This document shows, one piece after another, positions 24,398 to 34,464 of a stretch of 64,000 nt of DNA. The stretch is from positions 1 through 64,000 of the forward strand of contig JAFVEE010000066.1 in the NCBI GenBank assembly GCA_017478085.1. The letters are read 5' to 3'. The translations under genes were made by a program, and so were the position numbers. The stretch is from Prevotella sp. GTDB lineage: Bacteria; Bacteroidota; Bacteroidia; Bacteroidales; Bacteroidaceae. The notes beneath the pieces are model-generated. The model saw only the letters and a list, made by a program, of their open reading frames with translations, was not told the origin of the DNA and searched no databases. Positions within the stretch are counted from its first letter, which is position 1, and the number at the start of each line of letters is the position of its first letter.

Positions 24398-26212
24398 TCA
24401 TTGCATATTACGTAGGTGGTTGGCAGCTGTCTGCAGGATGGCCTTGCCCTTGTGCAACAACTTCCCGGCATCGGTGCTCTGGTTGGTCACGATGCGGTTG
24501 GCATTCAGGTCGAGCACGGCAAAGCCGGTGCTGTCGCGCATCGTAATGCCGTTGTTGAAGGTGTGGGTGGCGAAGGGATAGGTGTAGTTGCGGCTGAGCA
24601 CGTCGCGGCTGAAGCCGAAGTCGCTATGGTCTATGCCCAGCTGGCCCAGCAGCGTGGCGGGCAGGTCGGTCTGGTTGCACAGCTGTTCCACGATGCGGGG
24701 CTGCTTCACGGCGCCGCCTATCCACAGCATGGGCACGTGGTCGTGCATGGGGTGCTCCTCGGTCACCTCGCCATAGCTAAAGCCGTGATCGGGCAGCAGC
24801 ACCACCAAGAGGTTCTGCCATTCTGGCGTCTGCTTCATCTGGTCGATGAAATGGCCAATGCACTCGTCAAGATAGTTGAAGGCATTGAGCACGGGATCGG
24901 CCAGCCGATGGGTGGGAACGTCCCACGGCTCGTGGCTCGACAGCGTACTGTAGCCTATCAGGTAGGGGCCCTCGACATGGGCCAGCTGGGCCAGTCTGCC
25001 GAAGGTGATGTCGTCGCGCACGCCCCACTGGGCCGACTGCTGCTCCTCCAGTGCGAAGTCCTTCTGCCACACCAGCTGCTGGAAGCCGGTGGAGATGAGG
25101 TAGCTGCGCATATTGGTGAAGTTGATGTCGCCGCCATACAGGTAGGTCGTAGCGTAGCCCTGCTGCTTCAGCGAACTGGCAATGCCGGGCAGCAGGCGCG
25201 TCTTGGCGGGCATCTTCATCACCGACGAACGAGGAAACGACGGGTAGCCGCTCCACGTGCAAAGGGTGCCACGGTCGGTGCGATAGGAGTTGGCGTAGAA
25301 GTTGCTGAAGTAGACGCCCTCGCGGCAAAGGGCGTTCAGGCGGGGCATCACGTCGCTGCGCCCGCCAATGTCGGCGGTAAACACGCCCCCGCAACTCTCC
25401 AGCAGAATGACGATGATGTTGGGGCGCTGCGTGTTGAGCAGGGTGTCGGGGTGGTCGCTTTGCGTGGGGTACAGGCCTTCCATCGTCCGGGCCCGCTCTT
25501 CCTCACTCATAAACTGGTAGTCGGGCACGTAGCTGGCCGTCTTCTCGAACGAGGAGAGGAAGCTGAACACGGGGTTCACGGCCGAGTGATTCAGAAACTG
25601 TTGCTGGGAGAAGTACACCTGGCCAATGTTGGTCGTCGACTCGCCCAGACCTCCGCGAATGCCTATCACGATGAGGGGTATGGTCAGCAAGAAGAGGGCG
25701 GTATGCAAGGACTTTCTAAGTGGCGTTCCTTCGGGAAGCAAACACGGCATTTGCCTGGAGTAAACATAGTATATGCCCAGGGCAAACAGTATAGTTGCCA
25801 TAAGCCGCCATAGCAGATAGCCGGTGGTGGTGCTGGCCATCGCCTCGGTAGGGGTATCCAAGTATTGCAGGCAGGAGGCATCGAGCTTGAAGTGCCAGAA
25901 GGGGTAGAGCGAGGTGTCGGCCACAAAGGCCAGCGACAGGGCCACGGCGATGACGGCCCAGTAGGCCCTCAGCACCCAGCGGGGCAGGCGCACCCACAGC
26001 GTGACGATGCTGACGAGCAGGGGCACGCCGATGATGTAGAGCGAGGTGCTGAGGTCGAGCGACAGGCCGTGAGCCAGCACCTGCCACACATCGGCCACCG
26101 ATAGCTCGGCCACGGCCTCGTGGTTGCAAAGCATAAAGACCACCTTGGCCATGACGAAGACAAGCACCGTCAGCACATAGACCCTGACCAAATAACCCAG
26201 TCGCGCTCTCAT
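24398..26212 (-). CDS. LTA synthase family (sulfatase-fold) membrane transferase, copy 3
   Basis: A 604-residue, more divergent paralogue. About five N-terminal membrane segments precede the sulfatase-fold domain: VILLESCGGVFTADIGG (Glu near 269), SYRTDRGTLCTWSGYP with Thr as likely nucleophile (near 312), TLSSHEPWDVP and LLPDHGFSYGE (near 472). Unlike copies 1 and 2, the nucleophile block has TDRGT and the last motif has DHGF, which suggests a different donor or acceptor. It is closer to the classic LtaS/YqgS type. It follows the ABC exporter through a 7-bp repeat linker. Confidence 0.88.
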   Translation of the reverse strand: MRARLGYLVRVYVLTVLVFVMAKVVFMLCNHEAVAELSVADVWQVLAHGLSLDLSTSLYIIGVPLLVSIVTLWVRLPRWVLRAYWAVIAVALSLAFVADTSLYPFWHFKLDASCLQYLDTPTEAMASTTTGYLLWRLMATILFALGIYYVYSRQMPCLLPEGTPLRKSLHTALFLLTIPLIVIGIRGGLGESTTNIGQVYFSQQQFLNHSAVNPVFSFLSSFEKTASYVPDYQFMSEEERARTMEGLYPTQSDHPDTLLNTQRPNIIVILLESCGGVFTADIGGRSDVMPRLNALCREGVYFSNFYANSYRTDRGTLCTWSGYPSFPRSSVMKMPAKTRLLPGIASSLKQQGYATTYLYGGDINFTNMRSYLISTGFQQLVWQKDFALEEQQSAQWGVRDDITFGRLAQLAHVEGPYLIGYSTLSSHEPWDVPTHRLADPVLNAFNYLDECIGHFIDQMKQTPEWQNLLVVLLPDHGFSYGEVTEEHPMHDHVPMLWIGGAVKQPRIVEQLCNQTDLPATLLGQLGIDHSDFGFSRDVLSRNYTYPFATHTFNNGITMRDSTGFAVLDLNANRIVTNQSTDAGKLLHKGKAILQTAANHLRNMQ

Positions 26213-26214
26213 TC

Positions 26215-26242
26215 TAAACTCTTAATTCTAAACTCTTAACTC
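26215..26242 (-). repeat. 7-bp repeat linker between stop and start codons
   Basis: On the minus strand four units of GARTTWA (GAGTTAA, GAGTTTA, GAATTAA, GAGTTTA) fill the gap between the TAG stop of the ABC exporter (26242-26244) and the ATG of LTA copy 3 (26210-26212). The first unit shares the G of the stop codon. A matching linker lies at 63482-63514. Confidence 0.8.
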
Positions 26243-28071
26243 TACAGCGACTGCATGTCGTTGAGCTTCTTGTAGTAGCCGTCCCTGGCCAGCAGTTCCT
26301 CGTGGGTGCCGCGCTCCACGATGCGGCCTTCGTGCAGCACCAGGATCTCGTCGGCGTTCTTGATGGTCGACAGGCGGTGGGCAATGGCCACGGTGGTGCG
26401 CGTCTTCATCAGCCGCTCCAGGGCGTCCTGCACCAGTCGCTCGCTCTCGGTGTCGAGGGCGCTCGTGGCCTCGTCGAGAATCAAGATGGGCGGGTTCTTC
26501 AGAATGGCGCGCGCTATGCTGACACGCTGCCGCTGGCCTCCCGACAGCCGACCGCCGCGGTCGCCGATGTTGGTGTCGAAGCCGTGCTCGCTCTGGGTGA
26601 TGAAGTCGTAGGCATTGGCTATGCTGGCGGCGTTCTCTATCTGCTGCTGCGTGGCATTGTCCACACCGAAGGAGATGTTATTGCGGAACGAGTCGTTGAA
26701 GAGGATGGCCTCCTGGTTCACGTTGCCAATGAGCTGGCGCAGGTCGTGAATGCCCAGCTCCTTCACGTTGATGCCGTCGATGAGCACCTCGCCCTGCTGC
26801 ACGTCGTAGTAGCGCGGTATCAGGTCTACGAGCGTAGACTTGCCGCTGCCGCTCTGGCCCACGATGGCAATGGTCTTGCCCTTGGGAATGGTGAGGTTGA
26901 TGTCGCGGAGCACCCACACGTCGCCATAGCGGAAACTGACGTTGCGGAACTCTATCTCGTGCTCGAACGAGCCGATGTGGCGCGGGCTGGGCACCTCCGT
27001 GATAGTGTTCCCGGCCATCAGGATCTTGTCGATGCGCTCCATCGAGGCCAGGCCCTTGGGTATGCTGTAGCCAGCCTTCGAGAAGTCTTTCAGCGGATTG
27101 ATGATGCTGTAGAGTATCACCATATAATAGATAAAGGTGGGGCCGGTGATGGTCTGGTTGTTGAGCACCAGCACGCCGCCGAACCAGAGCACGATGACGA
27201 TCATCACCGTGCCGAGGAACTCGCTCATAGGATGGGCCGACGACTGGCGTATGTTCACCCGCATCAGGTCGTTGCGGTAGCTGCTGTTGACGGCATCGAA
27301 GCGGCGGTTCATCTTCTCCTCGGCACAGAAGGCCTTGATGATGCGCAGGCCGCCCAGCGTCTCCTCCACCTGGCTCATCGTATCGCTCCACAGGGCCTGC
27401 GCCCTCATGGAGTCTTGCTTCAGCCGGCGGCCCACCAACCCCATAAACCAGCCCATCACTGGGACGATGACGAGCGTGAAGAGCGTGAGCTGCCACGAGA
27501 TGAAGATGAGGGTGGCGAAGTAGGCAATGATCAGCACGGGGTTCTTGAAAAGCATCTCGAGCGAGGCCATGATCGAGTTCTCCACCTCCTGCACATCGCC
27601 GCTCATGCGGGCAATGATGTCGCCCTTGCGCTCCTCGCTGAAGAAGCCCAGGGGCAGCGACGTGATTTTCTGGTAGAGCTGGTTGCGAATGTCGCGCACC
27701 ACACCCGTACGGATAGGCACGATGCAAGCCGAGGTCAGGAAGTAGGCCCCCGTCTTCAGGAACGTGGTGCCGGCCAGGAACAGCCCGATGAACAGCAGCG
27801 TGGTGGTGGGGCCGTAGTCGGCTATGAGCCCGTTCACCGTGTAGTTCAGGTTGTTCATCAGCACCGCCTGGGCATTGCCCCAGTCCCAGGCCATCAGCTC
27901 GGTGGCCGCCTCGGCGTCGCCCGTCTGGAACAGGATCTGCAGGATGGGAATGAGTGCGGCAAACGAGAAGATATTGAGTATAGCCGACAGGATATTGAAC
28001 ACCACCGACGCAATGAGGTAGCTCTTATAGGGCGGCACAAACCGCCGCAGCACTTGCAGGAACTCTTTCAT
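26242..28071 (-). CDS. MsbA-like ABC transporter (fused membrane and ATPase domains)
   Basis: A 609-residue half-transporter of the lipid-exporter type. Six membrane segments lie in residues about 15-310. The nucleotide-binding domain has Walker A GQSGSGKST (about 404-412), the signature LSGGQRQR (about 508), Walker B ILILDEATSALD (about 528) and the H-loop IAHRLST. It would flip lipid A core or another lipid-linked glycan across the inner membrane as a homodimer. It overlaps the restriction-modification gene upstream by 4 bases (ATGA) and is followed by three LTA-synthase-type transferases, so the exported lipid may be their donor or acceptor. Confidence 0.93.
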   Translation of the reverse strand: MKEFLQVLRRFVPPYKSYLIASVVFNILSAILNIFSFAALIPILQILFQTGDAEAATELMAWDWGNAQAVLMNNLNYTVNGLIADYGPTTTLLFIGLFLAGTTFLKTGAYFLTSACIVPIRTGVVRDIRNQLYQKITSLPLGFFSEERKGDIIARMSGDVQEVENSIMASLEMLFKNPVLIIAYFATLIFISWQLTLFTLVIVPVMGWFMGLVGRRLKQDSMRAQALWSDTMSQVEETLGGLRIIKAFCAEEKMNRRFDAVNSSYRNDLMRVNIRQSSAHPMSEFLGTVMIVIVLWFGGVLVLNNQTITGPTFIYYMVILYSIINPLKDFSKAGYSIPKGLASMERIDKILMAGNTITEVPSPRHIGSFEHEIEFRNVSFRYGDVWVLRDINLTIPKGKTIAIVGQSGSGKSTLVDLIPRYYDVQQGEVLIDGINVKELGIHDLRQLIGNVNQEAILFNDSFRNNISFGVDNATQQQIENAASIANAYDFITQSEHGFDTNIGDRGGRLSGGQRQRVSIARAILKNPPILILDEATSALDTESERLVQDALERLMKTRTTVAIAHRLSTIKNADEILVLHEGRIVERGTHEELLARDGYYKKLNDMQSL

Positions 28072-31000
28072 ATTTCTAATTCATCCAACTTCTTTATCAG
28101 GTTTATGCTCTCTCTGATGGCGTATGCCATGCGCTCGTAATGCACAATTTCTTCAAGCAATAGTTTACGCCCCATTCTGTATTGCAACCATTTTTGCATA
28201 GGCTGGTAGCCACCAATATAGTGATTCCACACTTCACGGGCAACGCCCTGGAAACAGTTTTCGTTGTTTATCCACACAGCGTCGTCTCTCCACTCGGCTG
28301 TCTTCACCTCGCTATTGCCGGTTCCCAGATAGGTCACACCCAGCTTGTTGATATCGGCGGGTATTGTCTCCATCAGATGCAACCCACGCAACGAAGCCCC
28401 CAAACTGGCAAGGGAACGTAGCTGCTCCGCACTCTTGGGATAAGGCACACGGGGGAAGTCTAAACGAAGTAACTCTCTGTAGTTTTTCCGATAGCAAGAG
28501 CTGTGCAGCACGGCATAGACGTAATCGAAGATAGTCTGTGCATCGGCATCGATTCGCCCGGCCACCTCTTCACGCAGATTAGCGATACGCTCGCCCTCCT
28601 TATTATATATATAAAGGGGAAACACATAAGTCTGTTCTTTCGACTGTGCCGAGATAGAGTTCAGGTCGGAAATGATTCGCGTGGCAAACACATGCTGGAA
28701 GGGGAAGGAGCTCTGCTGCTTGCAGGTGAGCAGTGCCAGATTGTCCTTGTCTATCAAGTGCTCATTGGTTTCCTGTCGGGGGCGCCCCATCATACCAGAT
28801 GTTTTTCCCGTGTAGTTGACGAAACGGACGTCAAACGGGCGATAAGCTATTTTTGTCGTTACAATGGGATTTGATTGTATATCTGCAATGGCACGCTCAA
28901 GATTCCACCCGCTGGAATCGTGCAGTTTGTATTTCCTGTGCAACTCCAGCAGGTCGCCTTTCTGAAAGTCACGTAACACGGCCTTGCGCTCATCGTCAGT
29001 AAAGAACACGTTCAGCTCGTCGCGCTTGGTCTGTATGCCGGAGTTGTAGTGCACGAACAGCTCGTCTATCCTGAATCCCTTCTCGTAGTCTTCTTGCTTC
29101 GAGAAATCTTTCGGCATCAGGAAATAGTAGGGTGCAACAGGGGTAACATCGGCCCAGGGAGTGGTGAGCAGGCTGTTGCTGGACAGGAACTGCAGTTTGG
29201 AGCGACGCTTTCCGTACACGTCGCCATAATAATGCACACGAGCAGGCTCGTCGCTCTTGGTTGTCTTCACGAAAATACCTATGCACACCCCCTGCATAAT
29301 ATTGAACACGTTCTCGTCTTTCTCACCGTCGGGAGTCATCTCACGGTTCTTCACATTGCCGTGCAGATTGAGGATGTAGATGTCGTCGAACGACTTGAGC
29401 AGCGAGCGCCGCATCTGCCGGAACGTCACGGCATCCAGGTAGTTGTTGTTGGTGATAAAAGCCAGAACGCCCTCGTGGTTCTTTTCTATATAGTGCTGCC
29501 CCAGACGGATGAACTTCACATAGTCATCGTCCAGATTCAGCTTCTTGTCAGTCAGTCCCTCCTTATACTGGCGTATCAGTCCCTGAATCCACTTGTCGTT
29601 GTTATGACTGCTGTTATTGTAGGGCGGATTGCCAATCATTACCATCACAGGGTATCGCTGCTTGATGGATCGTGCCTGATTGCTCTCGCGAGCCAGTTTG
29701 TAGTCGAAGAGCGAGATGGGTTCCATTTCCTTGTTCTCGAGCGAGTTGGTCAGGAAGATGCGCAGTCGCTGGTGGCTCCGCTCGCTGTAGCCCGTGTCTT
29801 GCAGCGTGAGGTCCAGCTTCAGGTGGGCCACGGCGTATGATGCCATCAGTATCTCGAAGCCGTTCAGGCGGGGCAGCAAGTCGTTCTCCACGTATTGCTG
29901 CCACAAGCCAGGCTGTATGCGATCGTGTATCAACTGGATGATTTCAGACAGGAAGGTGCCGGTGCCAGTGGCAGGATCCAGGATCTGCACACGATGGTAC
30001 ACTCGGCCGTCGTGTTCCACGGCATCCCTGTTTGCCAGGCCATCGGACAACGAGAAATCGCGCTGCAGCACCTCGTCGACGGCGCTGACCATATAGCTGA
30101 CGATGCCTTGCGGCGTGTACCACACGCCATTGTCCTTGCGTGCTTTCGGATCGTAGGCGGCAAGAAAGTCCTCATAGAAGTGCAGCAGCGGGTCGTAGTG
30201 CTTGTAGGCCGCATATCGGTGACGCATCACCTGCTTCACGTCAGCATATCTGAAAGCCTTGGTCAGGTCGTCTACTATCCAGGCAATGTTCTTGTCGAGG
30301 TCGGCCCCGGCAATAATACTGAAGATGCTACGCAGAAAGGGGTTGGTCTGCGGAATGAACCAAGGCACTTCTGCACGCGAGAAAGTCTGTGGTGTCTTTG
30401 TGTGCAGGCGGGCGGCAAACAGACCGTAGGTGATGGTCTGGGCATAGATATCGGCAAAGGCTTTTTCTGACAGGCCATTGATCAAATGCATACGGAAAGT
30501 CTCAAACTGTCCGCGTATGTCGCTGGGATCGTCCCATTCCTCATCGTAAGTGAAGGTAGGGTGCTGCTTCAGATGCTGCTCTATCAGCCTGGCCATCAGC
30601 TGGGCCTTGCCAGCCATCACCTGGGCCAGCTCTGTGGCCGACTTGATGGGTTGCGGCTCAGCTTTCAGTAGTCTTAGCATCAGGTCGGTGAAGGCCGAAA
30701 GCTGCTGCTCGTCGGCCGTCATCGTTATTTGGTTATCATCAAGATGGGCTATGCAGGCCGATGCCGTCTCCTTACCATTTTCGTAAAGCACAAACTCACG
30801 AAAGTTGGTAAAGGCAATCGTGCTGATGGCTGCTTTGTAGCGATCGAACTGCTGCTTGTTCATCGACAGGCGTGTGCCTCGCAGGTCGGTATCGTCAACA
30901 TCCTTGGTCTCAAGAAACGAGATAACCATCACACCTTTTCTCAGTTCAAAGTCGGGTGCTCCAAACTCCCTTCTTTTAGGTTCGTTGATGATGGTGATTT

Positions 31001-31151
31001 GCTCTGCGTCCTTTTTGGGCAACTTGCAGAACAGGAAATCGTGCATCAACATTTCCATATCCCCACGGTAGGTCTGTTCAGTTGACCCACCTGTCTGCCA
31101 TTTGCTATTGATGGCCTGGACGTATTTGCTGATAATTTCTTTGATTTCCAT
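28068..31151 (-). CDS. Single-polypeptide restriction-modification enzyme (N6-adenine methylase plus PD-(D/E)XK nuclease)
   Basis: A 1027-residue protein like the nuclease-methylase-specificity part of type ISP enzymes but with no helicase domain, so closer to type IIG/IIL. The nuclease site near the N-terminus is PD67 with E81-T-K83. GVWYTPQGIVSYMV (about 342-355) leads into SAM-binding motif I LDPATGTGTF (391-400); the catalytic NPPY is at 508-511 (IGNPPYNNSS). The last third is the likely DNA-recognition domain of the type ISP C-terminal family. By eye it is less GC-rich than neighbours. It sits between miaB (10-base gap) and the ABC exporter (4-base overlap), an odd place for a defence gene. 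Confidence 0.88.
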   Translation of the reverse strand: MEIKEIISKYVQAINSKWQTGGSTEQTYRGDMEMLMHDFLFCKLPKKDAEQITIINEPKRREFGAPDFELRKGVMVISFLETKDVDDTDLRGTRLSMNKQQFDRYKAAISTIAFTNFREFVLYENGKETASACIAHLDDNQITMTADEQQLSAFTDLMLRLLKAEPQPIKSATELAQVMAGKAQLMARLIEQHLKQHPTFTYDEEWDDPSDIRGQFETFRMHLINGLSEKAFADIYAQTITYGLFAARLHTKTPQTFSRAEVPWFIPQTNPFLRSIFSIIAGADLDKNIAWIVDDLTKAFRYADVKQVMRHRYAAYKHYDPLLHFYEDFLAAYDPKARKDNGVWYTPQGIVSYMVSAVDEVLQRDFSLSDGLANRDAVEHDGRVYHRVQILDPATGTGTFLSEIIQLIHDRIQPGLWQQYVENDLLPRLNGFEILMASYAVAHLKLDLTLQDTGYSERSHQRLRIFLTNSLENKEMEPISLFDYKLARESNQARSIKQRYPVMVMIGNPPYNNSSHNNDKWIQGLIRQYKEGLTDKKLNLDDDYVKFIRLGQHYIEKNHEGVLAFITNNNYLDAVTFRQMRRSLLKSFDDIYILNLHGNVKNREMTPDGEKDENVFNIMQGVCIGIFVKTTKSDEPARVHYYGDVYGKRRSKLQFLSSNSLLTTPWADVTPVAPYYFLMPKDFSKQEDYEKGFRIDELFVHYNSGIQTKRDELNVFFTDDERKAVLRDFQKGDLLELHRKYKLHDSSGWNLERAIADIQSNPIVTTKIAYRPFDVRFVNYTGKTSGMMGRPRQETNEHLIDKDNLALLTCKQQSSFPFQHVFATRIISDLNSISAQSKEQTYVFPLYIYNKEGERIANLREEVAGRIDADAQTIFDYVYAVLHSSCYRKNYRELLRLDFPRVPYPKSAEQLRSLASLGASLRGLHLMETIPADINKLGVTYLGTGNSEVKTAEWRDDAVWINNENCFQGVAREVWNHYIGGYQPMQKWLQYRMGRKLLLEEIVHYERMAYAIRESINLIKKLDELEI

Positions 31152-31161
31152 CTATCTCGAT

Positions 31162-32553
<1,392 letters not shown>

Positions 32554-32571
32554 TTAAAATTCGAATTTGGC

Positions 32572-32613
32572 TGCAAAGGTAAGCATTTTTGCGCAAAAAT
32601 GCTTACCTTTGCA
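32572..32613. promoter_or_regulatory. 42-bp perfect palindrome carrying divergent -7 promoter elements
   Basis: The left half is TGCAAAGGTAAGCATTTTTGC with its exact reverse complement as right half. TACCTTTG occurs on the plus strand at 32604-32611 (towards the yitT-family gene, ATG 32639) and on the minus strand at 32574-32581 (towards miaB, ATG 32553). No TTTG -33 element is at normal spacing for either, so the match to a promoter rests on the -7 part. Confidence 0.7.
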
Positions 32614-32638
32614 CACAATTTAATATTAAATAGAAGTT

Positions 32639-33532
32639 ATGGAAGAACCAAAACAAACTAAGGCAGGCGTATGGGCCGAGGTGCGCGACTACCTGACCAT
32701 TGCCGTGGGAATGATGAGCTACTGCATAGGCTGGGGCATCTTCCTGCTGCCCAACAACATCACCACGGGCGGCGTGGCCGGTGTGTCGTCCATCCTCTAC
32801 TGGTGTACGGGCATCCCCGTGCAGCACAGCTATTTCGTGATCAATGCCATCCTGCTGCTCGTGGCCCTCAGGGTGCTGGGGTGGAAGTTCTGCATGAAGA
32901 CCATCTATGCCGTGACGGTGCTCACCCTGGGCGTGGCCTGGGTGACGGCCCACTACAATGCCCACCTGCTGGCCGACCAGCCGTTCATGGCCGCCATCAT
33001 AGGCTCGGTGTTCTGCGGCTGCGGCGTGGGCCTGGGTCTCTCGGCCAACGGCTCTACGGGCGGCACCGACATCATTGCGGCCATCATCAACAAGTATCGC
33101 GACATCTCGCTGGGGCGCGTCATCATGCTCTGCGACGTGGTCATCATCTCGAGCAGCTACCTGGTGCTGCGCGACTGGGAGAAGGTGATCTACGGCTACG
33201 TGGTGCTCTACGTCACGGCCTTCTGCATAGACTGGGTGGTGAACTCGCGCCGCTCGTCGGTTCAGTTCTTCATCATCAGCGACAAGTATCAGGAGATAGG
33301 CCAGCGCATCAACCGCGAGCCTCATCGTGGCTGCACCATCGTCGATGCCCAGGGGTTCTACTCGGGCAAGGAGGTGAAGATGCTCTTCGTGCTGGCCAAG
33401 CGCAGGCAGAGCGACGTAATCTTCCGCATCATCAACGAGGTGGATCCTCACGCCTTCGTATCGCAGAGCGCCGTCATCGGTGTCTATGGCGAGGGCTTCG
33501 ACCGCTTCAAGGTGCGCCGCACCAAGAGCTGA
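32639..33532 (+). CDS. YitT family membrane protein (DUF161/DUF2179)
   Basis: A 297-residue integral membrane protein. About five membrane segments lie in residues 15-205, including GIFLLPNNITTGGVAGVSSILY, a hallmark of the YitT family (N-G-GG-GVS), and GSTGGTDIIAAIINKY. Residues about 215-297 form the soluble DUF2179 domain (HRGCTIVDAQGFYSGKEVKMLFVLAKRRQ). Transport has been suspected for the family, but no substrate is established. The gene is monocistronic, transcribed from the palindromic region it shares with miaB, and ends at a 22-bp tile array. Confidence 0.93.
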   Translation: MEEPKQTKAGVWAEVRDYLTIAVGMMSYCIGWGIFLLPNNITTGGVAGVSSILYWCTGIPVQHSYFVINAILLLVALRVLGWKFCMKTIYAVTVLTLGVAWVTAHYNAHLLADQPFMAAIIGSVFCGCGVGLGLSANGSTGGTDIIAAIINKYRDISLGRVIMLCDVVIISSSYLVLRDWEKVIYGYVVLYVTAFCIDWVVNSRRSSVQFFIISDKYQEIGQRINREPHRGCTIVDAQGFYSGKEVKMLFVLAKRRQSDVIFRIINEVDPHAFVSQSAVIGVYGEGFDRFKVRRTKS

Positions 33533-33546
33533 AAAGCGCTATTTGC

Positions 33547-33672
33547 AAACGGAGCCTCCATTGCCGCTCAACGGAGCCTCCATTGATACACAACGAGGGC
33601 TCCGTTGACCATCAACGGAGCCCTCGTTGTAACGTAACGGAGCCTCCACTGAAAAACGGCGAAGGCTCCGCT
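33547..33672. repeat. Array of 22-bp tiles (GGCTCCGTT family), six units, at a convergent junction
   Basis: GGAGCC/GGCTCC cores start at 33551, 33573, 33598, 33617, 33639 and 33664. Orientation is >>, <, >, >, < and the gaps are 22 (same way), 25 (away from each other) and 19 (towards each other), exactly as expected for abutting 22-bp units. It lies between the stop of the yitT-family gene and the stop of the hemolysin III gene. Confidence 0.85.
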
Positions 33673-33677
33673 GCTTC

Positions 33678-34325
33678 TTAGAGGTATTGCACCAGCACAT
33701 CCCACACGGCGATGATGTGGCACACGCTGCCTGCCAGCACGAAGAAGTGGAACACGGAGTGCATGTACCTCTTCTTGTTGAATGAGTAGAACACGGCCCC
33801 CGTGATGTAGCACACGCCCTCGGCGATGATCCACACCACGGCGGCGGTGCTCACTGTGTCGATGAGCGGCTTGAAGGCCACGAGCACGCTCAGCCCCATG
33901 CCCACGAAGCACAGCGTCTCCGCGTTGCTGTGCTCCTTCAGCTTGATGAAGCTGACGATGGTGCCCGCTATGGCCGATGCCCAGACGAAGGTGAAGAGCC
34001 CCCAGCCCCAGTAGCCCTGGCTGCGCAGGGCCACCAGCGTGAGCGGCGAGTAGCTGCCTGCTATGTGCCAGTAGATGGCGGCGTGGTCCCAGCGGCGCAG
34101 GCGCTCCTTCCACTTGGAGCGCAGCGGCAGCGCGTGGTAGACGGTAGAGGCCACATAGCTGCCCAGCATACCGAAGAGGTAGAGCCCCACGCCCACCGAG
34201 GCCCACGAGCTGTGGGCACCGATGGTCATCACCAGGAACACCACGCCGATAGCCACGCCCAGCACAATGCCGCCGGCATGGCTCCACGTGTTCCACAACT
34301 CTTCCTTATGGGTATAGCGTATCAT
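33678..34325 (-). CDS. Hemolysin III family protein (PAQR superfamily)
   Basis: A 215-residue seven-segment membrane protein. NTWSHAGGIVLGVAIG holds the first conserved His; STVYHALPLRSKWKERLRRWDHAAIYWHIAGSY-type block (about 75-108) holds S-x3-H and D-x3-I-Y, diagnostic of the PAQR/TrhA group; HSVFHFFVLAGSVCHI near the C-terminus holds the paired zinc-binding His residues. Bacterial members affect membrane lipid balance; direct haemolysis is doubtful. It stands alone, and no -7 element was seen in the 140 bases upstream, which instead hold a long hairpin element (34372-34444). Confidence 0.92.
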   Translation of the reverse strand: MIRYTHKEELWNTWSHAGGIVLGVAIGVVFLVMTIGAHSSWASVGVGLYLFGMLGSYVASTVYHALPLRSKWKERLRRWDHAAIYWHIAGSYSPLTLVALRSQGYWGWGLFTFVWASAIAGTIVSFIKLKEHSNAETLCFVGMGLSVLVAFKPLIDTVSTAAVVWIIAEGVCYITGAVFYSFNKKRYMHSVFHFFVLAGSVCHIIAVWDVLVQYL

Positions 34326-34371
34326 CCTTAGTCAGGGCAATGGCCCCAAAAACTTGGTACAGTATTTAATG

Positions 34372-34444
34372 GAACACAAAGACACGAAGACACAAAGGAA
34401 TAGCCACAGAGTGAAAAACTTTGTGTCTTCGTGTCTTCGTGTTC
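34372..34444. repeat. Long hairpin element (ACACGAAGACACAAAG type)
   Basis: Two 26-base arms (34372-34397 and 34419-34444) pair with one mismatch around a 21-base loop. Each arm is itself a repeat of GAAGACAC. It lies past the stop of the secreted-protein operon (34465) and upstream of the hemolysin III gene, so it could terminate the operon. The sequence type is a low-complexity palindrome also met in other bacterial genomes. Confidence 0.75.
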
Positions 34445-34464
34445 AGTAAAACCATACCAACTTA

